Shown piece by piece: positions 35,281 to 45,927 of a DNA stretch of 64,000 nucleotides. Source of the DNA: Nigrospora sphaerica. Taxonomy: Eukaryota; Ascomycota; Sordariomycetes; Amphisphaeriales; Apiosporaceae. The notes below the pieces were generated by a model. That model was not told where the DNA came from, made no database searches, and worked only from the letters and a program-made list of their open reading frames with translations. The stretch lies in the NCBI GenBank assembly GCA_018287875.1, contig JAGVVL010000002.1:496001-560000 (forward strand), given 5' to 3'. Position 1 is the first letter of the stretch; every line of letters starts with the position of its first letter. A program made the position numbers and the translations under genes.

Positions 35281-37129
35281 TGAGCCGGTCGTAATAGCCG
35301 TTAAGTGTTGTCACGCTTGGGGTGCACATCATGTGCGAAGCCACTGTGCAACCTCGAAACAAGCCCTTGACTAGCAACGCAACGGGTCTGCGGAAGGTGG
35401 TGGAGACCCCTGTTGCCTGCCATTCCCCCTTGTTCCACCCATCTGCAGATACCCGATCTGACAACGCCATACCCACCGCCACGATGCCCATAGCCCAAGA
35501 TCTCGTCTGGACGGGCCGTCACAGGCACACGCACACACCCGTGCCATCATTGTCGGATTCTCACCTGGCCGCTGGACGCATCGCATCTTGGCATGGCCGC
35601 CGCCTCGTCTTCGACGTCTTTGCAACTCTTTGCCCTGGGACCCCTAGCATTATCAAACCCACCTTGAGTCTGCCGAGGCTACGCCACGGTCGCGTTCGGC
35701 GCCAAGCCTTCCTGCGCCATCAAGCCGGCAGGCTGGTTTCTTTGACGAACGCCCTTGACGAACGCCCTTCCCGATGAGGCTTCGCGGCGTCCCATGCGAA
35801 CTCGTCAGCGTTGCTTCTGCGTGCTGCACGTCACGTCTGGAGTCTACAGTCCCTGCTGCATCTGTCTCGGAGAGACTTTCCTAGCCTGCATGCGGTCCCT
35901 TTTTGACCGCAAATTTGCCGTCCCTGTTATGGGTTTTTTTCTCTTTGCATTGCATTGCTTCCCCCCCCCCTCTCGGCCCCGGCTGGACCTGTACCGCAAC
36001 GAGTACCACCGATTACGTCGTCTCCTCGCCAACCGCATCCTTCACACCCATCCCTCCCTCCCTACTTCTTCACCGCCCAACCTCGAAAAACCGATAGCCC
36101 GCCTGTGCCAAGCCGCAATCTCACCTATATCGGCTCTCCTTGGCGGCCAACCACGTCAACTTCGGCGCTAGGAAGCGCCCAGGCGCCTCGGCCACCGGTC
36201 TACAAATCGACCCTTCAAGCCCTGGAGGCGTCTGGGTTGGCCGATCGATCGCCCCCTCTCTGCGGTTTGCGGGACCGACGAACCACTCTCAGCGGCGAAA
36301 CTTCCCCTCCCCCGCGCCTTGCACATCCTTTTCTTTTTCCCTCTTCCTTTCTGTGTCGCTTCACATGAGCCTGTGATCCAGCCCTCTTGAGGCGTGCTGC
36401 CAGTCAACACGCTCGGCGACCAGTTCCGAGAGTCTGACGTCGTTGTTCGCCGCAGTTCATGACGGAGGAACTGGAACGCGTCAGTCCCGAATATTGCGCC
36501 CTCCCCGCCTTCGTCACCGCCGAGAACGGCGGATCCACCCGCTCCGGCGGCGGCGACGGCAACGGGAGTAACGCAACTTTACTCTGCGCCCCCTTGAGAG
36601 GTCTAGACCCGCCTCCCAGTATGGAGTAGAAGGCAGCTTCATGTTGAAAGAAAAAGAAGATGGCCTGTATACCTGCTTCTCGTCTCTGCTGTACACTGCT
36701 TTTCCCTTGGCCCGCGTTGGTTGTTTGCGACGTTTTTGTACCCCGTTTGGTTCTGCTTATGTTTGGGTCGATTTCCTACGGGGCTGCCATCAGACTTTTC
36801 CGTTGTTGATACCATTTGATTTTTGCACAAGAGGAAATTTGGCAAGCTCATAGACGTATCATTTATTTGTTTTCAGGACCTGGGTAGCATGCGGAATGAA
36901 AATATGAAAGTAGCCCACGGAGGATTGAAATGCCAATCTTCAATTGCCCAAGCCAAGGAGCAGAGACTTTGTGTATGACCAGATGCCTTCACTCTTGGTG
37001 TCTGTCCCGCCTCTCAAGTTTGCCCGTCGTGCGCCAACCCGTTTCCCCGTTCCCATTCGCCCTCGGCGCTCGGCGCTTTTCCCCGCTCATCGCCGTGGCT
37101 TGGCCCCGCCCCCCCTCCCTTGACCTTTT
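35281..37129. other. Convergent spacer between the coiled-coil gene and the aquaporin gene
   Basis: This 1.85-kb stretch lies between converging stop codons. Only short, biased frames are present. No RNA gene or repeat of note is visible. Confidence 0.45.
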
Positions 37130-37386
37130 TCACACCTCGGCGTCGTGGCCCGGGTTGGCCTCCTCGTAGCGGCCCGTTTTGAGGAAGCGGAAGAAGCCGG
37201 CGGCCAGGACGGCGCCGAGGGCCGGTCCCACCCAGTAGATCCAGTGGTAGACCGGAAAGCTTTGGGGCGCCACGACCGAGCAACCCAGGCTGCGGGCGGG
37301 GTTGAGCGAGCCGCCGGTGAAGAAGACGCCTGTGGTACGGGAGTGTTCTCGTCAGTTTTTTTTCTCTTTTTTTCTTCCCTTCGTCC

Positions 37387-37417
<31 letters not shown>

Positions 37418-38654
37418 GTGCGCGCGTGTTATAGCCAGAATGGACGGACCCCAAGATATCCCCAAGGAAGGGGGAAAAGGAGGAGAGGTAAGGTGGGCCG
37501 GCGGGGACGGGGACGGGGAAAGGAGTGGGCCAAAGGGAACCCCCCCCCCCCCCCCCCCCAAAGAAACGTACCGGGAAGCTGCGTGACGAACAAGGCGAGG
37601 CCGACGCCGATGGGGGCGAGGGGGGTGGCGGGCGACTTCTCGCCGGCGAGCATGAGGATGACGAAGACGAGGTAGGCGGTGAAGACGGCCTCGGCGGCGA
37701 GGCCCTGGCCGACGCCGACGCCGGCGGCCAGCGTCGTGGCGGCGCCCGCCAGGTCGCCCGGGAACAGGGCCGACGCGACGGCGGCGGCGCCCAGGCTCGC
37801 CAACAGCTGCGCCGCCACGTACAGCGGCAGCCGGACCCACGGCACCTTGCCGCCCAGGCAGAGGCCCAGGGTGACCTGGGGAAGACGGATCGGAAAGGGT
37901 TAGTCCGGGGGTGCGTGGGAGGTTCCGGAGACGAACAACGCGGGTACGGAAGGAGAGGGGGTGAGGGGAGTGGTGGCGAGACGAGACGGAAAGGGGCTGA
38001 TGGGGAGGGTAGCAGATGGGGTAAAGGGGGGCGGGCGTGGTCGGAGGGCTCTTCGCCATCCACCAAGCCCCCTGAAAAGGGGGGCGAGGCGAAAGTTGCC
38101 AGTCCGGGACGGTCTCGACGTGCGGGCGCCGAAGGCTTGCTCCCCCAAAGGAAAATAAGAAGAGGAAGAAAACGTACCGCCGGGTTAAACTGGCCGCCGC
38201 TGACGCGGAAGAAGGCCCAGCTGGTGACGAGAAGGGAGAAGCCGTAGCAGTAGCCGACGTAGACGGTCTTGAGAAAGCCGGGGGCCGCCGCGGGGCCAAC
38301 CGCCGAGGGGCCAGCCGCCGCCGCCGCCGCCGCGTCGGTCTGGTCGAGAATCACGAGGTGGCCCGAGTAGCCCAGGAACAGAAACATGAAGGTGCCGACG
38401 AACTCGCCCGTCGTGGCCACGAGGTGCCGACGCCACTGCGGCGCGCACCGCGCCGGCGGCCCGCCGAGTAAGGGATGCTCGCGGCGCCGGCGCCACCGGT
38501 CGCTGGACGGCCGCTCCGGTAGTGGGGGGTCTCGCGGGTACAAATGGGAACTGTGCTGCTGCATCGTCGCCGTCTTGTGGTTGAGGGGTGGGAAGCGCGG
38601 CGTGGTGAATGGGTTCGCCACGGTCTCGACCTCACGTGTCTGCAAGGAAGTCAT
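37130..38654 (-). CDS. Aquaporin (MIP family, orthodox water-channel type)
   Basis: Three exons on the minus strand, 38654-38178, 37875-37572 and 37329-37130, give 326 residues. The cytosolic N-terminus is long, Pro/Arg-rich and probably disordered (~80 residues). Membrane segments include [73 protein letters not shown] and [18 protein letters not shown]. Both pore motifs are intact: N157-P-A ([11 protein letters not shown]) and N270-P-A-R ([11 protein letters not shown]). The second motif lacks the Asp that follows NPAR in most aquaglyceroporins, so a water channel is more likely than a glycerol channel. The short C-terminal tail ends [11 protein letters not shown]. The two introns (302 and 242 bp) are long for this window and rich in simple repeats. 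The final exon covers only the last pore half and tail. Confidence 0.93.
37389..37418. repeat. (TC)n microsatellite in an aquaporin intron
   Basis: An almost perfect TC dinucleotide run in the 3'-most intron (37330-37571). On the coding strand it reads as GA repeats. Confidence 0.85.
37502..37559. repeat. G-tract cluster and C20 homopolymer in an aquaporin intron
   Basis: GGGGACGGGGACGGGG at about 37503-37518 is followed by a run of 20 C at 37540-37559. The plus strand has G-quadruplex potential. The pre-mRNA (minus strand) would carry a G20 run 12 bases downstream of the 5' splice site at 37571. Confidence 0.85.
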
Positions 38655-41560
38655 GGTACATTGGTGTTATTGCTGTCTGGGTTTGAGAGAGAAGTCGTCC
38701 ATGTCTGGCACACTGGGTGGGATAGCTGATTCCGAGCGGGCTGTGAGGTAGTTATAAATACGAGTCCGATGTGTCCAGGCCCCTTGACGCTACTCATCTG
38801 CGCCATCATCACCACCAGCAAGCGCTGCTCGCCGGCTAGTGTGCATGCGGATCACCGCAACGAGCTGATCTCCTCCTGTCCTGCTTTCTACAAAGTTCAA
38901 AGGCAAGTGGAGGTAGTGTTGATCAGAGGCTCGCCACTCTAGCATATGATCGAGTAATGCAGGTGAGATGGGACGGGGCCGTAGGATGCAACGGACAGGT
39001 TCGCGAGAAAAGCAATACTACCCGGAAAGGCGAAGTGACCCGCAGACGGCGATTGATACCTTGCACGTATGACCACCGTGTGCGTACGGTACGTTGGAGC
39101 CGTCTTGCCGCCGAGGCTTTCCAGTCATTCCGAGTGATGGTTCGCTCTACGAACATGTACGTATACTGCTGTGTTCCCAGCGCGGGGAAGAGACGACAGT
39201 GTGGGATTTGGATATGCCCCGAACATGTTCGCAAACACCACTATACAAGGATTCCCCCCCATCGCAAGAAGCTGCAACTGGTGTTTCTCGAATTGACTTC
39301 CCAGACCGGCGGGGGTGGCACACCCTTCGTAATGTTCACGATTTCCGAAAGCATGTCGCCTGCCACGGACAAATCTGGCAAGGGACTAAGACGCGCCGTA
39401 TGCCATTCGCCTTGGAGGGGACTGGAGAACGGTAGGGCGTGGCAGTTCCGATAGGAGAAGTCCTGCCACAAGCGCCCACAGAGACGTCGATGCGCCGTCA
39501 TTTGGGCTTGACGGGCCTCTGGTAGCAAGTGCCGTCGCGGCAGCAAGTATGGCAGCGATGGTCGCCGGGCGGATCTAGCCGTGATATGGGGACCCCCACG
39601 ACGACGGCCGTGGTGCCGTGTGACGCAGGTCGACCACTGCAGGGCTGACGCAGGGGCATTGGCCGAGCCGGCATGCTGTTACGCCTGCGGTCTGGGAAGG
39701 GCTGTAGAGATGCGGTATGCAGGTCCGGTGGCGGTAGTTGGCAGGTTGAGTACTCAGTCCTGCGTGGGGAGGGGGTTGCCTGTCGTGGCAGGCCGCGATA
39801 GAGCCCGGGAGCCGGGGGCAAATGACATAACTATAACTGAAGGGGCTGGCTAGTCATTCGTGGATAGGCGGGCGAGGCAGGGCTCGTAGCTCTCAGGGGA
39901 GATGACTGGCCAACTTAGAAGAAGACTGGCTGTTGCATTATTCGTGCCTCACGGTGGGCGATGGCAGGTCGAAAGTCATGTGAAAAAGCATAATGGATGT
40001 CCTGGGACTTCCCATTTCCGGCCCGTGTCGACGTCAACTCACGATCACTGCATCATTTCAGATGCTCTCTGACGGACAGCCCAGACTATGTAAACTGGAA
40101 AGGTTTAGGGGAACGCAATACAAGGGAGAGCAGGGCAAATCGAGTCGAATACCACTCGCGCACCCCCCCCTTGCGCAACACCCCTTGCCGGCCGGCAGGC
40201 GTCGTCGTTTAGGGATGGCGTCCGGGAGCGGGAAGCATGCATTAGTACGTCTGGGGAACTGGCAAGGGGGGTGGACAAAGTAAATTCCCCAGCAGCTCTA
40301 CCAGACCCACGTTAGAAGGGTGTCCTAGGTGAGACATTTTTTGGGTCGACGGGAGGGGGGCGAGGGGGGAAAACGAAGAGCATGACTCGTAGTCGAGGAG
40401 CCAGTGCATTACCGAGCATCCTATCACCCTTCGCCCGAACCTTACCGGTTTACACCAATGTCCGTTCCTGGGGGTTCCGGATTGATCGGTAGTAGTCGAT
40501 ACCAACTGCTACCGCACGGAGCTCCTGGCCCGGATGTCATCGCTGCCGCCGGCCGGTCTTGTGGAATGGTGTCGTACCCGGCTTGGCCGCCGGAACCGAC
40601 GTAGGGACCCAGCCAGTCGCTTGGTGGTGCCGGTGTGGCCGTATGGTTCTGGGTCGGCAGGCAAAATAGCATATCCAGTGTCATACCAGTCGTGCTAGCT
40701 TGCTGCCTGCCCTCTCGTAGGCAAGCAGCTTTCGAGTCTTATTCGCAAACCCAATGATCCGATCTTGTCGCCGGGGTTGAGATATGCGAGATAAGTAAGA
40801 CGCCTTCGTCTGATTTTCTCGATACAGCCCTAGTGTTGGGAACTTGAGACGGAAACAAGACGCGACTGCAGCTCGAGAGGGTGGAACGACAAGGCAAGTT
40901 ACTTCTTACGATGCAGGCACATTGCAGTTGCTTCTGCAACACCTCCCATGCAAGCCACACTTACTCATGGAGTAGGAGCACGGCCGGCTGGGTAAGGAAG
41001 TATCTGGTATTCAGGGTTCCACTTCCAGTTCCCATCTATTCCATCCAATCCATCCACCTGCGGTAGACTCCCCACAGGCATCTATTGAAGACGGACTCTT
41101 AAAGGACGCGAAAGGTGGATGGAGGCTGAAATGAGCCATGGGGTCGTTGGGCCGGCCGGCCTTCGCGTGTTGGCTGGGGTATATCTTGCGGCATCATCGT
41201 ATGCACAGCCGGTGCCGGGTGCACAGCTTGCGCGAACCCGGTACAGCTAAAGGAACCAAGTCGATATAGGCCCGATGACGGTTACCATGGATGCGGAACA
41301 CCAACCACCTCTTGTGTCACCTTCCTTATTCGTCGTGTCGGTATCAGGCAACAGTATTTTGACGAGTACCGAGCCACCGGATTGGCTCCGACAAGGTCCC
41401 CGGCACACACGTGTATTCCGACAACAGGACCCCTAGGCGAGCCACAAAAGGGTGCCTTGTCGTCTGCTTAACTCTCGCTTTGGGTTCCAATCCCATCGTG
41501 AAGCGTCATCCCGACTCTTGTCGCATCGCCTTTCCGCCCACGCCTCATAAACCTAGCAGG
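38655..41560. promoter_or_regulatory. Divergent region between the aquaporin and amidase genes
   Basis: The 2.9-kb spacer holds both promoters. A TATA-like element for the aquaporin gene (TATTTATA on the minus strand, about 38751-38760) lies roughly 100 bp upstream of its start. No additional gene is supported; frames here are short and lack domains. Confidence 0.45.
38751..38760 (-). promoter_or_regulatory. Possible TATA element of the aquaporin gene
   Basis: TATTTATAAC on the minus strand, about 100 bp upstream of the start codon at 38654. The assignment rests on position and sequence alone. Confidence 0.35.
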
Positions 41561-43522
41561 ATGAGCCCCATCACGAGCATAGACCCCCTGGCTGTGACGA
41601 CAACGGACCTGCAACGGGCGTTGGCCGACGGCGTTTTGACCACCACCCAGCTCGTGGCTTTGTACCTGGCCCAGATCGACCAATACGAGCCACTGCTCAA
41701 CGCCTTCATCGCGGTCGCGCCCCGCGACGTGCTCGTCGAGGCGGCGGCGAACTTGGACCGGGAGCGGACCCAGGGACGGCTAAGGGGGCCCTTACACGGC
41801 ATCCCCATTATCCTGAAGGTAGACCAAGTTACCTTTCCATGCGCCGAGGAAGCCTGGAACCATGCGTCTGACCCGGGACAGGATATTTTCACCACAGCGA
41901 CCAGTCTGGGAATGGGAACAACAGCCGGGTCCTGGGCCTTTGCCGATGCCGTGGCCAAGGGGAACTCGGCCCTGACGCAGAAGCTTCTGGATGCTGGACT
42001 TCTCATCTTGGGAAAGGCCAACATGACGGCAAGCACCACTGAAAAAGGCCTTGAAGAAATTCCCTGATTGACAGAAGGACAGGAGTTCTGTGGTATGAAG
42101 ATGACCACCCAGATGCCCGGATGGTCAGCGCTTGGCGGCCAGACCATTTCGCCTTACGTGGGTCGAATTGAAAATGACGAAAAGCTCCTGGGCCATTCGG
42201 TACGCACGACTTCGGTTACCCCGGCTTATACACCCTTCCTATGGCGTGTTGGAACTTCATGCTGATCTTTGGTAGGCACCGGGGGGCTCTTCCACCGGTT
42301 CGGCCGTCGCTGTTGCGGCGGGCTTTGCTCCTTTGGCCGTCGGGTCCGAGACAATCGGCTCCATCGTCACCCCGTGTACCCGGGCTGGCTTGTATGCCAT
42401 AAAGCCGACACAGGGGGTACAGGACATGGGCGGCACTTACACAATGACCGAATTTTTCGACAGTCCCGGTCCCATGGCCAAGTCGGCCGGTGACTTGGTA
42501 GACCTGGCTAGCATCATGCTGGGCCGGCCTTTTTCCCACAGTACATCTTTCGGCTGGAACGGTATTTCAGTTGGATTTGTGGATCCGAGGATTTGGAACA
42601 TGGATGAAGGCATGTGCTCACAATTCGAGGGTACTGCGGATCAAATGGTTAGACGCCTCCCACCATATCACGATGCGGGCCTCGACTGACATTGATAGAT
42701 TGAGGAATACGAGAACATTGTTGAAGTTCTCAAATCAAACGGTTGCGATGCCAAATTTCCCATCGCCGTGCCTCCTGTCGGCGAGTTGACTGTCGATGGC
42801 GAGTCTGCCATTATGCCCATCGCATGTAAGACCATCTTCCCATAGTACCCGGCCAGAGTGCCCATTCAGCTAACTCGACCCCGAATAGTCTGGGAATTCA
42901 AGAATGTTGGGATTCCAAACTTCATCAACTCTTTCGCTACGTGCCAGGTTCAAAATCTCCAGGATATCGTCGAATTTAACCTGAGGAACAAAGAGAAGGC
43001 GATGCCGCCCCGTGAGTACCAAACCATGTGTGCCTCATTAGGATCGGCAGCGCTCACACGAGGACCGGCCACAAGCCTTCACTCAACAGACCGATCTCAT
43101 CAGGGCCCTCGAGAACGACCAAAGCGAAGAAGAGATCGGCGAGTTGCGGCACAAGTTCAGGCAGATGGGCCGAAGGCTTCTGGACCAGGTTTTCGAACGC
43201 GAGGGCATCGAGATCATCGCCGCCCCGGCAGACTCCCCGTTGTGCATGCATACGGCGGTAGCAGGTGAGCAGCGGATGCCACCCAGACCTGTTTATCGGG
43301 GGGGTTGTTCCTTCTCTTACACATTCAGGCTATCCCATTGCTACCGTCCCACTCGGTGCTCTCAGGCACAATGCTCGGCCTTTTGGTATCTGTCTAGCCG
43401 CAAGGGCCGGGGCCGAGGAAGAGTTGCTCCGCTTCATGCAGATGTATGAATCTGCCGCCCCGCCTCGTCCCGTCCCCGACTTGGCAGCCCTATGTCGGGA
43501 TCTCACACCCAAAGATTCTTGA
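41561..43522 (+). CDS. Amidase-signature family enzyme
   Basis: Eight exons: 41561-41818, 41882-42028, 42083-42199, 42276-42647, 42699-42825, 42889-43011, 43076-43264 and 43329-43522, giving 508 residues. What look like frameshifts in the raw frames resolve into short introns of 51-76 bp; one (42029-42082) uses a GC-AG pair. The Ser-cisSer-Lys triad is visible: K86 (HGIPIILK), S179 (APGGSSTGSAV) and nucleophile S203 (GSETIGSI). The stretch GKANMTEFCGMK is also typical. These enzymes hydrolyse amides or nitrile-derived amides; fungal paralogues are numerous and the substrate cannot be read from sequence. This is not the mitochondrial GatA subunit in any obvious way, as no presequence is present. 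The C-terminal segment YPIATVPLGAL matches the family. It converges on the SDR gene 391 bp away. Confidence 0.92.
42029..42082 (+). other. GC-AG intron in the amidase gene
   Basis: The 5' splice site reads ACG|GCAAGC and the 3' site GGACAG|GAG, with a CTGATTGAC-like branch region between. Splicing here restores NMTEFCGMK, a well conserved amidase block; reading through gives a stop after twelve codons. Confidence 0.85.
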
Positions 43523-43913
43523 ACCCAACCCAGCGGAGGTAACGGATGCGAAAACCCGGAACACAAAAATACGCTTGCTGTTGCATCAGCGGAGAACTGG
43601 CGCCGAGGCCTCCAAATGGGCGAAGCAGCTTCTATGTCACAAGTATCCCTACTACTACAATCGACGGTCCGCCGATATTCACAGCACGCCATTTCCAGGC
43701 TCTCTGTGGTTGCGTCACAACGGCGCGGCTACCCATAAGTCAGGTTTCATAATTTTTGTGCTCTTAGAAGTAGGATCTTGGCGAACTCCGCGTGACATTG
43801 ACGAACCTGCTTTCGCAGTAGTCGCTGCGGCTTAAGAACATGCATGGTACTTGATTCAGCAAATTGACGGCCTGCCCTCGGGCGGTGCCACACGCCGCCA
43901 CGGGAGGACCACC
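43523..43913. other. Convergent 3' spacer between amidase and SDR genes
   Basis: About 390 bp between the two stop codons. No frame or RNA feature of note. Confidence 0.5.
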
Positions 43914-45288
43914 TCAGAACTTCTCGACGTACGGGCGCAGGTCCAACTCCTGCGTAAAGGCCGAGCGGTGCTGCGTGTGCAGGTACCAGTAACTGTCGGC
44001 GATCTGCGGAACTCTCGAAGTCAGCTTTAATGGTCCCCCTTTTCCCACCACTCCCCACCCAGCCCTTCCATCCGAGGACGAAGCCAGGGGATGGCCTCGG
44101 GAGAATGGGGAGAGAGAAGGAGACGGAAACGTACCGCCTCGGCGCTCAGCTTCCCGTCCTCGGCGCCGCCGTTGACGGCGCCGTAGGCCTTGGTGCGCGG
44201 TATGTCGATGACGCCGTCGACGACGGCGTGGGCGACGTGGACGCCGCGGGGACCGAACTCGCGCGCGAGCGACTGGCCCAGCGCCCGCCGCGCGAACATG
44301 CTCGCCGCCATGGATGAGAAGTGCGCCGACCCGCGCACCGACGCCGTGGCCCCCGTGATGATGAGCTGGAGGTGAAGGGCGTGGGGCGTTAGTCCGGCGC
44401 AAAAGAGCGAGAGGAAAGGGAGAGAAGGAAGAAGGGCCGGCTCACCGTCGGCGGGTGCGGCGCCTTGTCCACGGCGTCGAGGAGCAGGGGCACCGTCTTC
44501 TGGGCGAAGAGGAAGAGGCCGCGACTGTTGTTATGCGTCAGCGATGCCGAACCACGTCAAACCCCCCACAGCTTCCCCCCCTCCTTCCCCTTTACACAAA
44601 TGCCCCCGCTCATTAGAGGAGACGAAAAGAGTAAGAAGAAAAGAGGGGAGGGGGTAAGAGAAACGTACGCGTTCCCGGCGGCGGCGGCGTCGTAGTCGGC
44701 GACGGTGGTCTCGAGGAAGGGGGCGCGCTTGAAGGCGGCGCCGACGTTGTAGACGGCGGCGGCGAGGCCGAGGCCGGGCAGCAGGTCGGCGGCAACGCGC
44801 GCGAAGGCGGCGTCGAGCGACGCGGCGTCGGCCGCGTCGGCCGCGACCCCCACGGCCCGCCCGCCCGCGCCGTTGATGGCGTCGACCGTGTCCTGGAACG
44901 AGGCCGCTGTTTTGCGCCCGGGGAGGTTTGGGTTAGCGAGTGATTTCATCCCCTTCCCCCCCTGCCTCTTGTTGGCCAAAACGGGGAGGGGGGACGTCCC
45001 GAGGGGGGGAAGGAGAGATGGGGAGAAAGAGACGGAGCGCGAGGACGGACTTACGCGTGCGCGCCATCAGCACCACCGGGTACGCCTTGGCGAAGCGGAG
45101 GGCCGCGGCCTTGCCTGTTCCGCACGAATGGCCGTCATCAGCCGGGGGGTCCTTCTGTTGCCCGCAGACGGCTGGCAAGATGAGAAGAGAGAAGGGGGAG
45201 GGGAGCTATCGGCACTTCTCTCGTCTCATCCCCACGCACCTGTGCCGGTCCCGGCGCCGATGACGACGGCGTAGAATTTGGAAGCCAT
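43914..45288 (-). CDS. Atypical short-chain dehydrogenase/reductase
   Basis: Six exons on the minus strand, 45288-45240, 45114-45055, 44906-44669, 44524-44446, 44365-44135 and 44003-43914, give 248 residues. The Rossmann-fold cofactor motif is present: YAVVIGAGTGTGKAAALRF (residues 6-24). VYNVGAAFKRAPFLE replaces the usual NNAG block. LIITGATASVRGSAHFSSM is the catalytic strand and loop, but the canonical Tyr-x3-Lys pair is missing: the aligned positions are M161 and M165 (SMAASMFARRAL). The C-terminal YLHTQHRSAFTQELDLRP fits a family of fungal and bacterial SDR-like proteins in which the active site is already degenerate. It may bind NAD(P) without classic dehydrogenase chemistry. Five introns in 248 codons is a high density for this window. 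No link in function to the convergent amidase is shown. Confidence 0.88.
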
Positions 45289-45927
45289 GGGGACAATGTC
45301 AAAAGCCGGGGCTTTGGTTTTTTTCTCCTATGTTTTGGTAAGCTGTACAATTCTGTAAGAATACCCGCCTTGCAATGGCAACTCTTCAGGCATTCACAAA
45401 GGTCGGAAGGTGGGATCAGTTGCTCAGCCAAAGGTACTGCTGCAGTCCGGTTTAGCTCTCCGTATATCCGCAACCGAACATTTGGAGAGGACTCTGACAA
45501 ATCATACATGCGTGCATATTCCATGACGCGCCGGGGGGAACTCCATTGCTGTCCACCCCAATTGCGCCATCCTCACCAGCCATTTGTTAATCGCAGCAGG
45601 TTCACCACCAAAATCTCACGGGCCGTTTCATTGTTAACATGTGTTTGTAATCTGTTTTCTTCGCACGTGAAGTATTACCGTGCACGCCTGCACTTACCTC
45701 AGCAGATAGGGCGGCATACGGTTAGGACCTGCTGCAGGGTGGTTATTACTACCTTGCATCTCACGTCCGTGCCCTGGGGCAACACAGGCCTCCTCGACCT
45801 GAAAAATGAATACCAAACCAAGTATACTGATAGCCGTCCTAGTCCCCAACGCCGTGCCTGTGTAATCCCATTTCGCCCGTGTACGTTGCAAATCGTCAAT
45901 TCCTGGTGTGCTCTTTGGGAAGGGGCC
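45289..45927. other. SDR upstream region and RING gene 3' region
   Basis: The 0.64-kb spacer between two minus-strand genes contains the SDR promoter and the 3' UTR of the RING/TRAF gene. No further frame is supported. Confidence 0.45.

Noticed and set aside
42029..42275. Amidase gene as a frameshifted pseudogene
   Set aside because: The apparent breaks are removed by a GC-AG intron and a normal GT-AG intron. All eight exons join in phase and the catalytic triad is intact.
41561..45288. Amidase plus SDR as a catabolic pair
   Set aside because: They converge rather than share a promoter, and the SDR lacks classical catalytic residues, so a pathway link would be speculation.
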